The position numbers and the translations under genes were made by a program. A stretch of DNA of 64,000 bases from Pseudoxanthomonas sp. 3HH-4 (lineage in GTDB: Bacteria > Pseudomonadota > Gammaproteobacteria > Xanthomonadales > Xanthomonadaceae). The notes beneath the pieces were generated by a model, which ran no database searches, was not told where the DNA came from, and saw only the letters and a list, made by a program, of their open reading frames with translations. Location of the stretch: positions 140,483 through 204,482 of the forward strand of contig NZ_VFPB01000001.1 of the NCBI RefSeq assembly GCF_006716465.1, written 5' to 3'. Every line of letters begins with the position of its first letter. The first letter of the stretch is position 1. Of the stretch, positions 30,182 to 38,774 are shown one piece after another.

Positions 30182-30577
30182 ATGGCGTTCTCCGTTCCCG
30201 CAAGCCGTCGTGAACTGGCCGAGATCAACATCACCCCACTCGTGGACGTGATGCTGGTGCTGCTGGTGATCTTCATCGTCACCGCACCGTTGCTCTCGCG
30301 CCCCATCGAAACGATCCTGCCGCAGTCCGTACGGGGGGAAAGAACCGAGCCACCGAATGACTTGGTCCTCAAGGTCGGGTTGGCGGGAGCCTACACACTG
30401 GATGATCGCCCGGTATCACTTGCCGACCTGCGCCTTCGGCTAGAGGACGCTGTCCTCGCTGATCCGCGTACGGTGTTGCAGGTGGAAGCCGCAAGCGGGG
30501 CCGATTACCAGCAGCTGGTCAGCGCATTGGCCCAGGCAGAAGCGAGCGGCCTGGACAACATCGTGATGCGGAACTGA
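30182..30577 (+). CDS. Third ExbD/TolR-family protein
   Basis: 131-residue ExbD paralogue. The N-terminus MAFSVPASRRELAEINITPL and the helix [20 protein letters not shown] keep the key Asp and closely match ExbD1 and ExbD2. The periplasmic half is more diverged. It lies beyond the tonB-operon terminator and has a strong ribosome site (AGAAGGAGG, 7 nt before the ATG), so it is probably expressed on its own. It has no exbB partner nearby. It might replace or mix with ExbD1/2 in the motor, or serve another TolQ/ExbB protein. Confidence 0.85.
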   Translation: MAFSVPASRRELAEINITPLVDVMLVLLVIFIVTAPLLSRPIETILPQSVRGERTEPPNDLVLKVGLAGAYTLDDRPVSLADLRLRLEDAVLADPRTVLQVEAASGADYQQLVSALAQAEASGLDNIVMRN

Positions 30578-30604
30578 CGACCGGATGACGGCGCCGGTCG
30601 GTAC

Positions 30605-31384
30605 TCAGCGACCGGCGCTGGTGGTATCCCTGCATGTTGCATGCAGGATGGACAGGTAGGCTTCCACCGTGCGCTCGAGGCCGGCGTACAACGCCTCGCC
30701 AATCAACGCATGACCGATGGAGACTTCCAGAACGTCAGGCACCGCAACCAGGAATTCTCCCAGATTGTCCTGGCTCAGGTCGTGCCCGGCATTGACGCCC
30801 AAGCCCAGGGCGTGAGCTTCGCGTGCGGTGCGGGTGCACAGCGCCAGCGCGGTTGCGGCGTCGCCACGCGCGGCGGCCTCGGCGAACGGGCCGGTATAGA
30901 TTTCGATGCGATCCGCGCCAACACGGGCAGCTTCAGCAAGGCCCTCGCAGCCTGCATCGACGAACAGACTGACGCGACAGCCCATCGCCTTCAATTCGGC
31001 GACGAATGATTGCAGGCGATCCATGTCATGACTGAAATCGAAGCCATGGTCCGACGTGATCTGCCCATCGGCGTCCGGCACCAGCGTCGCCTGTGCCGGC
31101 CGCACGGCATCGCAGAGGGCCAGGAAGCCGGGATAGCCCTCGCGGGGTGGGGCGAAAGGATTGCCCTCCAGGTTCAGTTCAACGTTGCACTCACGCGTCA
31201 GTGCCGACAGGGCATGTACGTCCGCCGTGCGGATGTGCCGCTGGTCCGGCCGCGGGTGCACCGTGACGCCATGCGCGCCTGCGGACAGGCATGTGCGGGC
31301 AGCGCGCACCACGTCCGGCTCCGAGCCGCCGCGCGAGTTGCGCAACACGGCGATCTTGTTGACGTTGACGCTGAGCAGGGTCAC
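30605..31384 (-). CDS. pdxJ: Pyridoxine 5'-phosphate synthase
   Basis: Condenses 1-deoxyxylulose 5-phosphate with the PdxA product to form pyridoxine 5'-phosphate, the ring-closing step of vitamin B6 synthesis. The TIM-barrel landmarks are the opening [26 protein letters not shown] near residue 45, [12 protein letters not shown] near 158 and [15 protein letters not shown] near 196. The length of 259 residues is slightly above usual. The start is GTG and overlaps the stop of the preceding small membrane-protein gene (GTGA), so translation is coupled. PdxJ next to the exbD genes is also known from Xanthomonas. Confidence 0.94.
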   Translation of the reverse strand: MTLLSVNVNKIAVLRNSRGGSEPDVVRAARTCLSAGAHGVTVHPRPDQRHIRTADVHALSALTRECNVELNLEGNPFAPPREGYPGFLALCDAVRPAQATLVPDADGQITSDHGFDFSHDMDRLQSFVAELKAMGCRVSLFVDAGCEGLAEAARVGADRIEIYTGPFAEAAARGDAATALALCTRTAREAHALGLGVNAGHDLSQDNLGEFLVAVPDVLEVSIGHALIGEALYAGLERTVEAYLSILHATCRDTTSAGR

Positions 31385-31641
31385 GAAGCAGGGGGCTCCG
31401 AGGGGGGGATCGCGTTGCGGCGCGCCTCTGCCACCTCGCGCAGGCGACGCAGCTCGGCCGGATCGATCATCTGCGACGGATCCTGGCTGCTCTCACCGAT
31501 GCGACGTGCGTACCAGCTGACGATCCAGAGCAGGAACAGTACCAGCGAGGCGAGCAGCGACATCACCATCACCGGAGTGGAGGTCACGGAAAAGCCGACA
31601 TACAGGGCGCCGACCGCCATCAACAGGAACAACCAGTGCAT
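31381..31641 (-). CDS. Small two-span membrane protein
   Basis: Unrecognised 86-residue inner-membrane protein. It has two hydrophobic segments (residues 2-20 and 22-42: [17 protein letters not shown], then [20 protein letters not shown]) and a charged cytoplasmic tail with a short helix ([15 protein letters not shown]). It overlaps pdxJ by 4 bp, so it is probably its cotranscribed partner. The ATG at 31641 is preferred over a longer frame starting inside the upstream cls gene end. Confidence 0.65.
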   Translation of the reverse strand: MHWLFLLMAVGALYVGFSVTSTPVMVMSLLASLVLFLLWIVSWYARRIGESSQDPSQMIDPAELRRLREVAEARRNAIPPSEPPAS

Positions 31642-31706
31642 CGTCCACCCCCGGGGTTGGTCGCGGCATATTACCGCCTCCGGCACGGCACAAAAACGGG
31701 CCTGCT

Positions 31707-33161
31707 TCACAGCAGCGGCGACATCAGGCGGGCCAGCGCCTCGGGGAGCCGATGCCGCCAGAGCGAGCGGCCGCGTTGCAGCTTCACCGGTTCGCTGGCG
31801 GCGATCTCGCCCTCAAGCCACTGCGCCAGCGTGCCGGCGACGCCGCGGTCGCGGAACATCATCGAGATCTCGAAATTGAGGCGGAAACTCCGGTGGTCGA
31901 AGTTGGCGCTGCCGATGACCGCCATGGCATCGTCGCAGAGCAGCGCCTTGCTGTGCATCATCCGCGGTCCGTACTCGTAGACTTTCACCCCTGCGGCCAG
32001 CAGCTCGTCGAAGTAGGACCGTGCGGCTAGCGTCACCAGTCTCGAATCACTCACTTTCGGCACCACCAGCCTTACATCCAATCCGCCCAGCGCGGCCGAG
32101 GTCAGCGCCATGCGTGCCGCCTCGCCCGGCACGAAGTACGGCGTCACCAGCCACACGCGCCACTTCGCTTCGTGGATGGCGGCCACCTTCATGCGATGGA
32201 TCGGCTCCCATGCCGAATCCGGCCCCGATACCAGCGCCTGCGCGGCGATACCGCCCTGCACGTTCGCATCGCTCGCACTCCACAGGCGCGTGCCCTGGAA
32301 ATCCTTGCGCTGCTGGCCCGTGGCGTAGACCCAGTCTTCCACGAACACCTGCTGGATGCTGCGGACGACCTCACCTTCCAGGCGCAGGTGCAGGTCGCGG
32401 TAGGCATCGTCGCGCAGGGACTCGTCTTCCTCATCGGTGACGTTGATGCCGCCGGTGAAGGCGATGCGACCGTCCACCACCACGATCTTGCGGTGGGTGC
32501 GCAGGTTGAGCCAGGGCCGGGTGAAGGGCCTGAACTTGGTCGGGTGGAACCATGCGTACTCGCCACCGGCTTCCACTAGCGGTTGCAGGGCACGTTTCTT
32601 CAACCGGTTGGAGCCTACCGCGTCCAGCAGCAGGCGGACCTTCACGCCCTCGCGTGCCTTGGTCGTCAGCGCGTCCAGCACGCGCTGCCCGGTGCGATCG
32701 CCATTGAAGATGTAGTACTCGACGTGAATATGGTTGTCGGCAGCCGCGATCGCATCCAGGATCGCCTGGTACGTGGCGCAACCGTCGACCAGCTGTTGCA
32801 CGGACGTGGCGGTGGAAGGAGGCAACCCGGTGATCTTCTGCGCGAGCATCGGCAGCTCGGCGCTGTTGCCGTCGGTGGGCGCGAAGACTTCGTAGCGATC
32901 GAGACTTTCGCGCGAACGCGTACGTCGCAACTGGTGGCGCTTGATCCGCTGCGGCCCCAGCAGGAAGTAGATCAGGTAGCCCACGTAGGGCAACAGCGCA
33001 AGCGACAGCAGCCAGCTGAGCGTGGCGACCGGCTCGCGCTTCTGCAGGATGATCCAGGAGCACAGCGGCACCAGGTAGAGCAGCCACGCCACCGTGACCC
33101 ACAGCTGCAGGTTCGGCACTGAGCCAAGCGTGTCCCAGAGGGAGGTCAGAGCGTTGCGCAT
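31707..33161 (-). CDS. cls: Cardiolipin synthase (ClsA-like)
   Basis: Phospholipase-D-fold enzyme that joins two phosphatidylglycerol molecules into cardiolipin at the inner membrane. Two N-terminal membrane helices lie at about 18-38 and 45-70. The two HKD motifs are HRKIVVVD near residue 223 and HSKALLCDD near 403, the latter within MMHSKALLCDDAMAVIGSANFD. The length of 484 residues matches ClsA. The ATG has TAGAAT exactly 6 nt before it and no ribosome site, suggesting a leaderless transcript. It is divergent from the radical SAM gene, and the two -10 hexamers appear to abut. Confidence 0.93.
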   Translation of the reverse strand: MRNALTSLWDTLGSVPNLQLWVTVAWLLYLVPLCSWIILQKREPVATLSWLLSLALLPYVGYLIYFLLGPQRIKRHQLRRTRSRESLDRYEVFAPTDGNSAELPMLAQKITGLPPSTATSVQQLVDGCATYQAILDAIAAADNHIHVEYYIFNGDRTGQRVLDALTTKAREGVKVRLLLDAVGSNRLKKRALQPLVEAGGEYAWFHPTKFRPFTRPWLNLRTHRKIVVVDGRIAFTGGINVTDEEDESLRDDAYRDLHLRLEGEVVRSIQQVFVEDWVYATGQQRKDFQGTRLWSASDANVQGGIAAQALVSGPDSAWEPIHRMKVAAIHEAKWRVWLVTPYFVPGEAARMALTSAALGGLDVRLVVPKVSDSRLVTLAARSYFDELLAAGVKVYEYGPRMMHSKALLCDDAMAVIGSANFDHRSFRLNFEISMMFRDRGVAGTLAQWLEGEIAASEPVKLQRGRSLWRHRLPEALARLMSPLL

Positions 33162-33167
33162 GGGGCG

Positions 33168-33173
33168 ATTCTA
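33168..33173 (-). promoter_or_regulatory. Putative -10 of a leaderless cls promoter
   Basis: TAGAAT on the minus strand, 6 nt before the cls ATG. The adjoining TATATG on the plus strand (33173-33178) could be the -10 of the divergent radical SAM gene, so the two start sites would overlap back to back. Confidence 0.45.
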
Positions 33174-33221
33174 TATGCCGTGTCGCGAACGCTGCGACGC
33201 CGCGGGCGCAAGCTGGCCGGC

Positions 33222-34310
33222 ATGGCGACGATGCGACACCCCGGCATCAAGGGACGTGGCTCTACCGGCTACCTGCCGGGCCGGTTCGCCGTGACCACGC
33301 CGGAGACGGTCGACGACGGCTGGCACGAGGCCGATAACGAAGGCGATACCGCATCGGCACCCCAGACCGAATTGCACGAGGAAGTGGCGCGCAGCGTCAT
33401 CACCCGCAACCAATCGCCGGACATCCCCTTCGATCAATCGTTGAATCCGTACCGCGGCTGCGAGCACGGTTGCAGCTACTGTTTCGCGCGCCCGTCGCAT
33501 GCTTATCTCGACCTGTCGCCCGGGCTGGACTTCGAGACCAAGATCTACGCCAAGACGAATGCGCCGGAGATGCTGCGCAGAGAGCTATCCAGGCGTGGCT
33601 ACCAGCCCAGTCCGATCTCGCTGGGAATCAATACCGACGCCTACCAGCCCGCCGAACGTCGCCTGCAACTGACGCGCCGGATCCTGGAGGTGTTGGCCGA
33701 AGCGAAGCATCCGGTGTCGCTGATCACCAAGAACGCGCTGATCGAACGCGACCTGGACCTGTTGGCGCCGATGGCACGGGAGAACCTCGTGCACGTCTAC
33801 TTGTCGATCACCACGCTCGACAACGGCCTGTCCTCGCGGCTGGAGCCGCGCGCGTCCGCGCCGCACAGCCGCTTGAAGGCGGTGACGCGGCTCAGCGAGG
33901 CGGGCGTGCCGGTGGGCGTGATGTTCGCCCCGGCGATTCCCTGGGTGAACGACCACGAGCTGGAAGCGGTGCTCGAAGCGTCGCGCGATGCCGGCGCCAC
34001 GGCGGCCGGCTACGTGCTGCTGCGCCTGCCGCACGAAGTCGCCCCGCTGTTCCGCGACTGGCTGCAGACGCACCTGCCTGATCGTGCGGCGCACGTGATG
34101 AGCACGGTGCAGCAGCTGCGCGGCGGCAAGGATTACGACAGCCGGTTCGGCACTCGCCTGCGTGGCGAGGGCGTGTACGCCGACCTGCTGGCGCGGCGCT
34201 TCGGGCTGGCGTTGAAGCGCCACGGCTTCGAAGGACGGCGCCATCCTCCGTTCGACTGCACACGCTTCGTGCCACCCCGCGCGCCGTCGCCGCAGGGCGA
34301 GCTGTTCTGA
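33222..34310 (+). CDS. Radical SAM protein, PA0069 family
   Basis: Iron-sulfur protein of the radical SAM superfamily. The cluster-binding CxxxCxxC lies in RGCEHGCSYCFARP near residue 78. The neighbouring NPYRGC and the later NTDAYQPAER and LITKNALIERD blocks mark the PA0069/SplB-like group. The length is 362 residues. The reaction is unknown for this family; SplB relatives repair spore photoproducts, but that cannot be assumed. The start is unclear: ATG at 33222 is chosen, with an ATG four codons later and a GTG at 33180 as alternatives. Divergent from cls. Confidence 0.8.
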   Translation: MATMRHPGIKGRGSTGYLPGRFAVTTPETVDDGWHEADNEGDTASAPQTELHEEVARSVITRNQSPDIPFDQSLNPYRGCEHGCSYCFARPSHAYLDLSPGLDFETKIYAKTNAPEMLRRELSRRGYQPSPISLGINTDAYQPAERRLQLTRRILEVLAEAKHPVSLITKNALIERDLDLLAPMARENLVHVYLSITTLDNGLSSRLEPRASAPHSRLKAVTRLSEAGVPVGVMFAPAIPWVNDHELEAVLEASRDAGATAAGYVLLRLPHEVAPLFRDWLQTHLPDRAAHVMSTVQQLRGGKDYDSRFGTRLRGEGVYADLLARRFGLALKRHGFEGRRHPPFDCTRFVPPRAPSPQGELF

Positions 34311-34402
34311 CGCCAGCGACGGCACCACTGCGACGATCGGTCACGCGGCGGCCCGCCGACGGCCAGGGACAATCCATCATCCCCGCCTTGCGCCCCGTGC
34401 CG

Positions 34403-34936
34403 ATGATCCAGTCGCTCTACCTTGCCGGTCCCGACATCTTCCGCCCCGACGCCGCCGCCCGCGGCGAGCAACTCAAGGCGCTGTGCGCACGTCATGGCTT
34501 CGAAGGCCTGTTTCCGCTGGACGTCCAGGTGGCCGGCCACGCCACCGGCGATCCGCTGGAGACCGCGCGCTGGATCTACCGTGCCGACATCGGCCTGCTC
34601 GATGCGGCCGATGCGGTGCTGGCGAACCTGGATTTCTTCCGCGGTGCCGAACCGGACAGTGGCACCTGCTTCGAAGTGGGTTACGCGATCGCCCGCGGCA
34701 AGCCGGTCTACGGTTACGTGCCCGAAGGCGGCAGCCTGGCAGAGCGTATCCGCCGGCGCTGCCCGGAATACCTGGGCGAGGACGCCGGCAACGACATGCA
34801 GGGCTGGCAGCTGGAGGAGTTCGGCCTGCCGCTCAACCTGATGCTCGCCGTGCCCTGCGTGATGGTGGTGGGCGATGCCGAAGCGGCGTTGCAGCGCCTG
34901 CGTCGCGACCTGGACGCCCGGCACAGGGTCGCCTGA
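34403..34936 (+). CDS. Nucleoside 2-deoxyribosyltransferase
   Basis: Transfers 2-deoxyribose between nucleobases or hydrolyses deoxynucleosides. Family landmarks are YLAGPDIFRPDA at residues 5-16, the DAVLANLDFFRG block near 70 and SGTCFEVGYAIARGKPVYGY near 85-104, whose Glu is the expected nucleophile. The length of 177 residues fits. ATG at 34403 is preferred because it gives the usual MIQSLYLAGPD opening. It follows the radical SAM gene by 92 bp on the same strand, and converges with the oxygenase gene. Confidence 0.85.
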   Translation: MIQSLYLAGPDIFRPDAAARGEQLKALCARHGFEGLFPLDVQVAGHATGDPLETARWIYRADIGLLDAADAVLANLDFFRGAEPDSGTCFEVGYAIARGKPVYGYVPEGGSLAERIRRRCPEYLGEDAGNDMQGWQLEEFGLPLNLMLAVPCVMVVGDAEAALQRLRRDLDARHRVA

Positions 34937-34942
34937 GCCGCG

Positions 34943-35656
34943 TCAGCGGCCGCCGTACAGCCGTTCGGCACGCTGGAACAGGATCCAGCTGGTCGCGATG
35001 TACTTGTCGCCGCCCACGGGGCGGTTGCCGCGGTGCGTGTGGGTGAACGCGGTCGGGGCGATCAGCAGGCTGCCGGTGCGCGGCGCGATCTTGCGCTGCT
35101 GGTGGAAGAATTCGGTTTCGCCCGCCTCGAAGCCATCGTTGAGGTAGAGCGTCCACAACACGTGGCGGTGCAGCGGCTCCGCATCGGCGCCCTTGGGGAA
35201 CAGCTCGCAATGCCAGTAGGGATAACCGCCTTCGCCGGCTGGATAACGCTGCAGGTTGATCCGGCCCGGCACGAACACCGCCATGATCAGTCGCATCAGC
35301 GCATCGTCGTCCATGCCGGCGACGTCCTCGTAACCGAGGCGGTGCAACTGCCCGTCCTCGCCCGGCTGCTGCAGCATCAGCGGTGCGATCAGGCTGAAGG
35401 GATAAGTGCGCAGGTACTGCTTCAGCCCGGCGAGCACGGCCAGGTTAAGGCGCTGTTCCACGTCGCGCCAGTCGGCCTGCCCGCTGATGCTGATGTCGCG
35501 GCTGTGCTTGAGCTCCGGATGGTGGCCACCCCCGACCTTTCCCGGCCGGTCCTGCCGGCTGGCGTCGAAGCGCGCCACGATGGCGCGGCAGGTCGCCGCG
35601 TCCAGCGCGTCGTGATAAACCTCGATGAAGTCGGCGGGATGCGGATGCGGCGTCAT
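34943..35656 (-). CDS. 2OG-Fe(II) dioxygenase family protein
   Basis: 237-residue oxygenase with a prolyl-4-hydroxylase-like double-stranded beta helix. Likely iron ligands are His and Glu in YWHCELFP near residue 146 (HxE instead of the common HxD), and a distal His in TAFTHTHRGNRP near 210, with Lys/Arg downstream for 2-oxoglutarate. The DGFEAGETEFFHQQRKIAP block between them is typical of P4Hc proteins. The substrate is unknown. The ATG has TAGAAT exactly 6 nt upstream and no ribosome site. Confidence 0.8.
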   Translation of the reverse strand: MTPHPHPADFIEVYHDALDAATCRAIVARFDASRQDRPGKVGGGHHPELKHSRDISISGQADWRDVEQRLNLAVLAGLKQYLRTYPFSLIAPLMLQQPGEDGQLHRLGYEDVAGMDDDALMRLIMAVFVPGRINLQRYPAGEGGYPYWHCELFPKGADAEPLHRHVLWTLYLNDGFEAGETEFFHQQRKIAPRTGSLLIAPTAFTHTHRGNRPVGGDKYIATSWILFQRAERLYGGR

Positions 35657-35662
35657 GGCCGG

Positions 35663-35668
35663 ATTCTA
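35663..35668 (-). promoter_or_regulatory. Putative -10 of a leaderless oxygenase promoter
   Basis: TAGAAT on the minus strand, 6 nt before the ATG of the 2OG-Fe(II) oxygenase gene. Confidence 0.42.
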
Positions 35669-35684
35669 GCCGCCCGCGTCGCGG

Positions 35685-36716
35685 TCAGGCGGAGGCGGTG
35701 TCGTGGGCCCGATGGTAGCCGACGGCCGCCTCGACTTCCTTCTTTGATCCGAGGAACACCGGCACGCGCTGGTGCAGCTGCGTCGGCCGCAGGGTCAGGA
35801 TGTCTTCGCGCCCGGTGCTGGCCGCGCCGCCGGCCTGCTCCACCAGCATGCCCATGGGGTTGGCCTCGTACATCAGGCGCAGCTTGCCGGCCTTGCCCGG
35901 GTCTTTGCGGTCCCACGGGTAGATGAAGATGCCGCCGCGGGTCAGGATGCGGTGCACGTCGGCGACCATGCTGGCGATCCAGCGCATGTTGAAATCCTTG
36001 CCGCGCGGGCCTTCGCTGCCGGCGAGCAGGTCGCTGACGTAGCGCTGCATCGGCGCTTCCCAGTGGCGCTGGTTGGACATGTTGATGGCGAACTCCTTCG
36101 TCTCCTCCGGGATGCGCATGTCGCGCTGGGTCAGCACGAACGCACCCTGCTCGCGGTCCAGGGTGAACGCATGGGTGCCGTTGCCCGTGGTCAGCACCAG
36201 CATCGTGCTGGGGCCGTAGATGCAGTAACCGGCGGCGACCTGCTCGCGACCGGGCTGGAGGAAGTGCTCATCACCCGGCGTGGTCACGCCATCCGGACTG
36301 CGTAGCACCGAGAAGATGGTGCCGACCGAGACGTTTACGTCGATGTTAGAGCTGCCGTCCAGCGGATCGAACAGCAGCAGGAAGCCGCCGCGCGGATAGG
36401 CATCCGGGATCGGCTGGCTGTGGTCCATTTCCTCCGACGCGCACGCGGCGAGGTGGCCGCCCCAGGCGTTGGCTTCCAGCAGGATGTCGTTGCTCAGCAC
36501 ATCCAGCTTCTTCTGCGCCTCGCCCTGCACGTTGCCGGTGCCGGCATCGCCCAGCACGCCGCCCAGCGCGCCCTTGCTGACCGCGATGGAGATGCTGGTG
36601 CAGGCGCGGGCCACCACGGCGATCAGCTGGCGCAGGTCGGCGCTGATGCGGCCCGCGCGCTGTTCCTCGATCAGGTAACGGCTCAGCGAGACGGCGGATG
36701 GAGCAGAAGCGGGCAT
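35685..36716 (-). CDS. fbp: Fructose-1,6-bisphosphatase class 1
   Basis: Gluconeogenic phosphatase that hydrolyses fructose 1,6-bisphosphate. The metal-binding [21 protein letters not shown] is near residues 118-138, preceded by the acidic CASEEMD. The substrate-binding region [24 protein letters not shown] is near 252-275. The length of 343 residues is usual. ATG at 36716 is chosen because upstream sequence runs into the divergent DUF4010 gene and lacks family resemblance. It shares a 91-bp promoter region with that gene. Confidence 0.95.
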   Translation of the reverse strand: MPASAPSAVSLSRYLIEEQRAGRISADLRQLIAVVARACTSISIAVSKGALGGVLGDAGTGNVQGEAQKKLDVLSNDILLEANAWGGHLAACASEEMDHSQPIPDAYPRGGFLLLFDPLDGSSNIDVNVSVGTIFSVLRSPDGVTTPGDEHFLQPGREQVAAGYCIYGPSTMLVLTTGNGTHAFTLDREQGAFVLTQRDMRIPEETKEFAINMSNQRHWEAPMQRYVSDLLAGSEGPRGKDFNMRWIASMVADVHRILTRGGIFIYPWDRKDPGKAGKLRLMYEANPMGMLVEQAGGAASTGREDILTLRPTQLHQRVPVFLGSKKEVEAAVGYHRAHDTASA

Positions 36717-36807
36717 GATGGGATCCACGGCGAACGGTGCGCGCATTGTCCGGGTTGATGGGACCAATGCAAGACCATTCGCTATGCTGACGGGTCTGGA
36801 GGAAGGA

Positions 36808-38040
36808 ATGGACGAAGCAACCCCGGAGACCTGGCTGGCGCTGTCCTCGGCGCTGGGTCTGGGCCTGCTGATCGGCCTGGTGCGCGAACGCAGCCACGGT
36901 CGTGCGCATGCCATCGCCGGCCTGCGCACGCACGCGCTGGTGGCGTTGGGCGCGGCGGTCGCGGCGTGGCTGGGACTGCCCGTGTTGATGGTCGGGTTGG
37001 GCGTCGTCGGAGCGCTGGCGGCGATGGCGTACCACGCCACGCGCCAGGACGATCCCGGCCTGACGAGCGAAGTGACCCTGGTGCTGACCTTCCTGTTGGG
37101 CGCCATGGCGATGCGCGTCCCGGCGCTGGCCACCGCGCTGGCGGTGGTGGTGGCGGTGCTGCTGTATGCCAAGCAGCCGCTGCATGAACTCACCCGCGAC
37201 ACCTTCAGCGAACGCGAGGTCTTCGACGGCCTGCTGCTGCTGGCGTCCGCCCTGGTCATCCTGCCGATCCTGCCGGACCGCCCGATCGGGCCTTTCGACG
37301 CCATCAACCTCGCCACCATCTGGAAACTCGTGGTGCTGGTGATGGCGGTCAGTGCGCTGGGCCATGTCGTGCTGCGCGTGGTGGGCAATCGTTGGGGGTT
37401 GGCGGCGGCGGGGTTCTTTGCCGGCTATGTGTCCTCGACGGCGGCCACCATCGGGTTCGGACAGCGGGCGAAGGAAACACCGGCCCTTCTGCGCTCGGCC
37501 GTTGCGGCCGCGCTGCTGGCGAATCTGGCCTCGCTGACGTTGTGCATCCCGATCCTGTGGGCGGTATCGCCGGCGCTGGTGCGCGACTTGCTGCCGGAAC
37601 TCTGCGCCATCGGCGGCGTATTGCTGGCCGGCGGCGTGTTGGGCCTGCGTGCGGGACACGAGGAAACCGTGAAGCCCCCAACCTCCGAGAGCCGCATGTT
37701 CCGCTTCGGGCAGGCGCTCGGATTCGCCTTGCTGGTGGGTGTGCTGACGTTCGTGGCGGCGGCGCTCGCGGCGTGGATCGGACCACGGGGCGCGATGGCG
37801 GCTGCTGCGCTGTCGGCGATCGCGGAACTGCATGCGGCCGTGGCCACGCTGGCCAACCAGTTTTCGCGTGGTGGACTGGAGGCCGCGGAAGCACGCTGGT
37901 GGATGCTGGCGTTGTTGGCGGCCAGCCTCATCGCCAAGTCGGTCATCGCCTGGATCAGCGGCGGCAAGGCCTACGGGCTGCGCGTGTCCGCGGGCCTGAT
38001 GGCGGCGTTGGCGGCGGGCGCGGTGATGGTGGGGTTCTGA
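36808..38040 (+). CDS. DUF4010 / MgtC-like multispan membrane protein
   Basis: 410-residue inner-membrane protein with about 11-12 hydrophobic segments. The N-terminal 140 residues resemble MgtC/SapB ([35 protein letters not shown]). The remainder is the DUF4010 region ([20 protein letters not shown] near residue 210). The function is unknown; MgtC proteins are linked to magnesium limitation and virulence. The ATG at 36808 is well supported by GGAGGAAGG just before it. It is divergent from fbp. Confidence 0.82.
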   Translation: MDEATPETWLALSSALGLGLLIGLVRERSHGRAHAIAGLRTHALVALGAAVAAWLGLPVLMVGLGVVGALAAMAYHATRQDDPGLTSEVTLVLTFLLGAMAMRVPALATALAVVVAVLLYAKQPLHELTRDTFSEREVFDGLLLLASALVILPILPDRPIGPFDAINLATIWKLVVLVMAVSALGHVVLRVVGNRWGLAAAGFFAGYVSSTAATIGFGQRAKETPALLRSAVAAALLANLASLTLCIPILWAVSPALVRDLLPELCAIGGVLLAGGVLGLRAGHEETVKPPTSESRMFRFGQALGFALLVGVLTFVAAALAAWIGPRGAMAAAALSAIAELHAAVATLANQFSRGGLEAAEARWWMLALLAASLIAKSVIAWISGGKAYGLRVSAGLMAALAAGAVMVGF

Positions 38041-38057
38041 AGGGAAGCTGTGCTGTT

Positions 38058-38123
38058 GTGGAAGCGACGTAAGTAGCGATTGGGCGTCAGCAAAAAAGCA
38101 TCGCGACTTACGTCGCTCCCACA
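38058..38123. repeat. Degenerate inverted REP pair (family A)
   Basis: Two opposed copies at 38058-38082 (+) and 38099-38123 (-), with heads changed to GTGG and one arm mismatched (GCGACGTAAGTAGC). They lie between the convergent ends of the DUF4010 gene and the response-regulator gene, a typical REP location. Confidence 0.7.
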
Positions 38124-38144
38124 GGAAGCACTACCGGGCGCCCC

Positions 38145-38774
38145 TCAGATAATCCGCAACGTGATCGCCTTCAGCACGGCGCGGGTGCGGTCGCGCGTAC
38201 CGAGCTTGTCCAGGATGGTGGAGACATAGTTCTTCACCGTGCCTTCCGCCAGGAACAGCGTGCGCGCGATTTCCTTGTTGGAATACCCGCCCGCCAACAG
38301 CCGCAGGATCGCCACTTCTCGCCCACTGAACGTATCGCTGGGCGGCGCTTCGTCGCGGAAGCGGAAGCGCGCGCGCACGGGATCTGTGCTCACCGGTTGC
38401 AGCAACGTCTCGCCTGCGGCCACGCGCTGGATGGCGTCATGCAGGTCTTCGGGCGCGGCATCCTTCAGCAGGAAGCCCTGCGCACCGGCTTCGGTGGCGC
38501 GCAGCAACAGGTCACTGTCGTCGAACGTTGTCAGCAGCAGCACCGGCGTGCGGTCGCCGCGTTGGCGCAGCTTGATCAAGGCTTCGATGCCGTCGACACC
38601 GGGCATGCGGATGTCGCTCAGCACAACGTCCACCGGCTGCGCTTCCAGCTTGGCGAGCAGGTCCGCGCCGTCGTCGGCCTCGAACACAACGTCCACCTGC
38701 TGCGCCTTCAACAGGGCGCGCAGCCCGGCGCGCACCAGCGCCTGGTCATCGGCCAGGGCGACCCGCACGCTCAT
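38145..38774 (-). CDS. NarL/LuxR-type response regulator
   Basis: Response regulator of a two-component system. The receiver domain covers residues 1-115 with the phosphorylation Asp in VLSDIRMPGVDG near 54 and the Lys in GFLLKDAAPED near 105. The LuxR-type helix-turn-helix covers about 145-205 (LSGREVAILRLLAGGYSNKEIARTLFLAEGTVKNYVSTILDKLG). The length is 209 residues. Its ATG overlaps the stop of the sensor kinase gene (ATGA), so the two are coupled. The signal and targets are unknown. Confidence 0.92.
   Translation of the reverse strand: MSVRVALADDQALVRAGLRALLKAQQVDVVFEADDGADLLAKLEAQPVDVVLSDIRMPGVDGIEALIKLRQRGDRTPVLLLTTFDDSDLLLRATEAGAQGFLLKDAAPEDLHDAIQRVAAGETLLQPVSTDPVRARFRFRDEAPPSDTFSGREVAILRLLAGGYSNKEIARTLFLAEGTVKNYVSTILDKLGTRDRTRAVLKAITLRII

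Noticed and set aside
36717..37388. Long N-terminal extension of fbp
   Set aside because: The frame runs antisense through the DUF4010 gene and has no family resemblance; the fbp ATG is at 36716.
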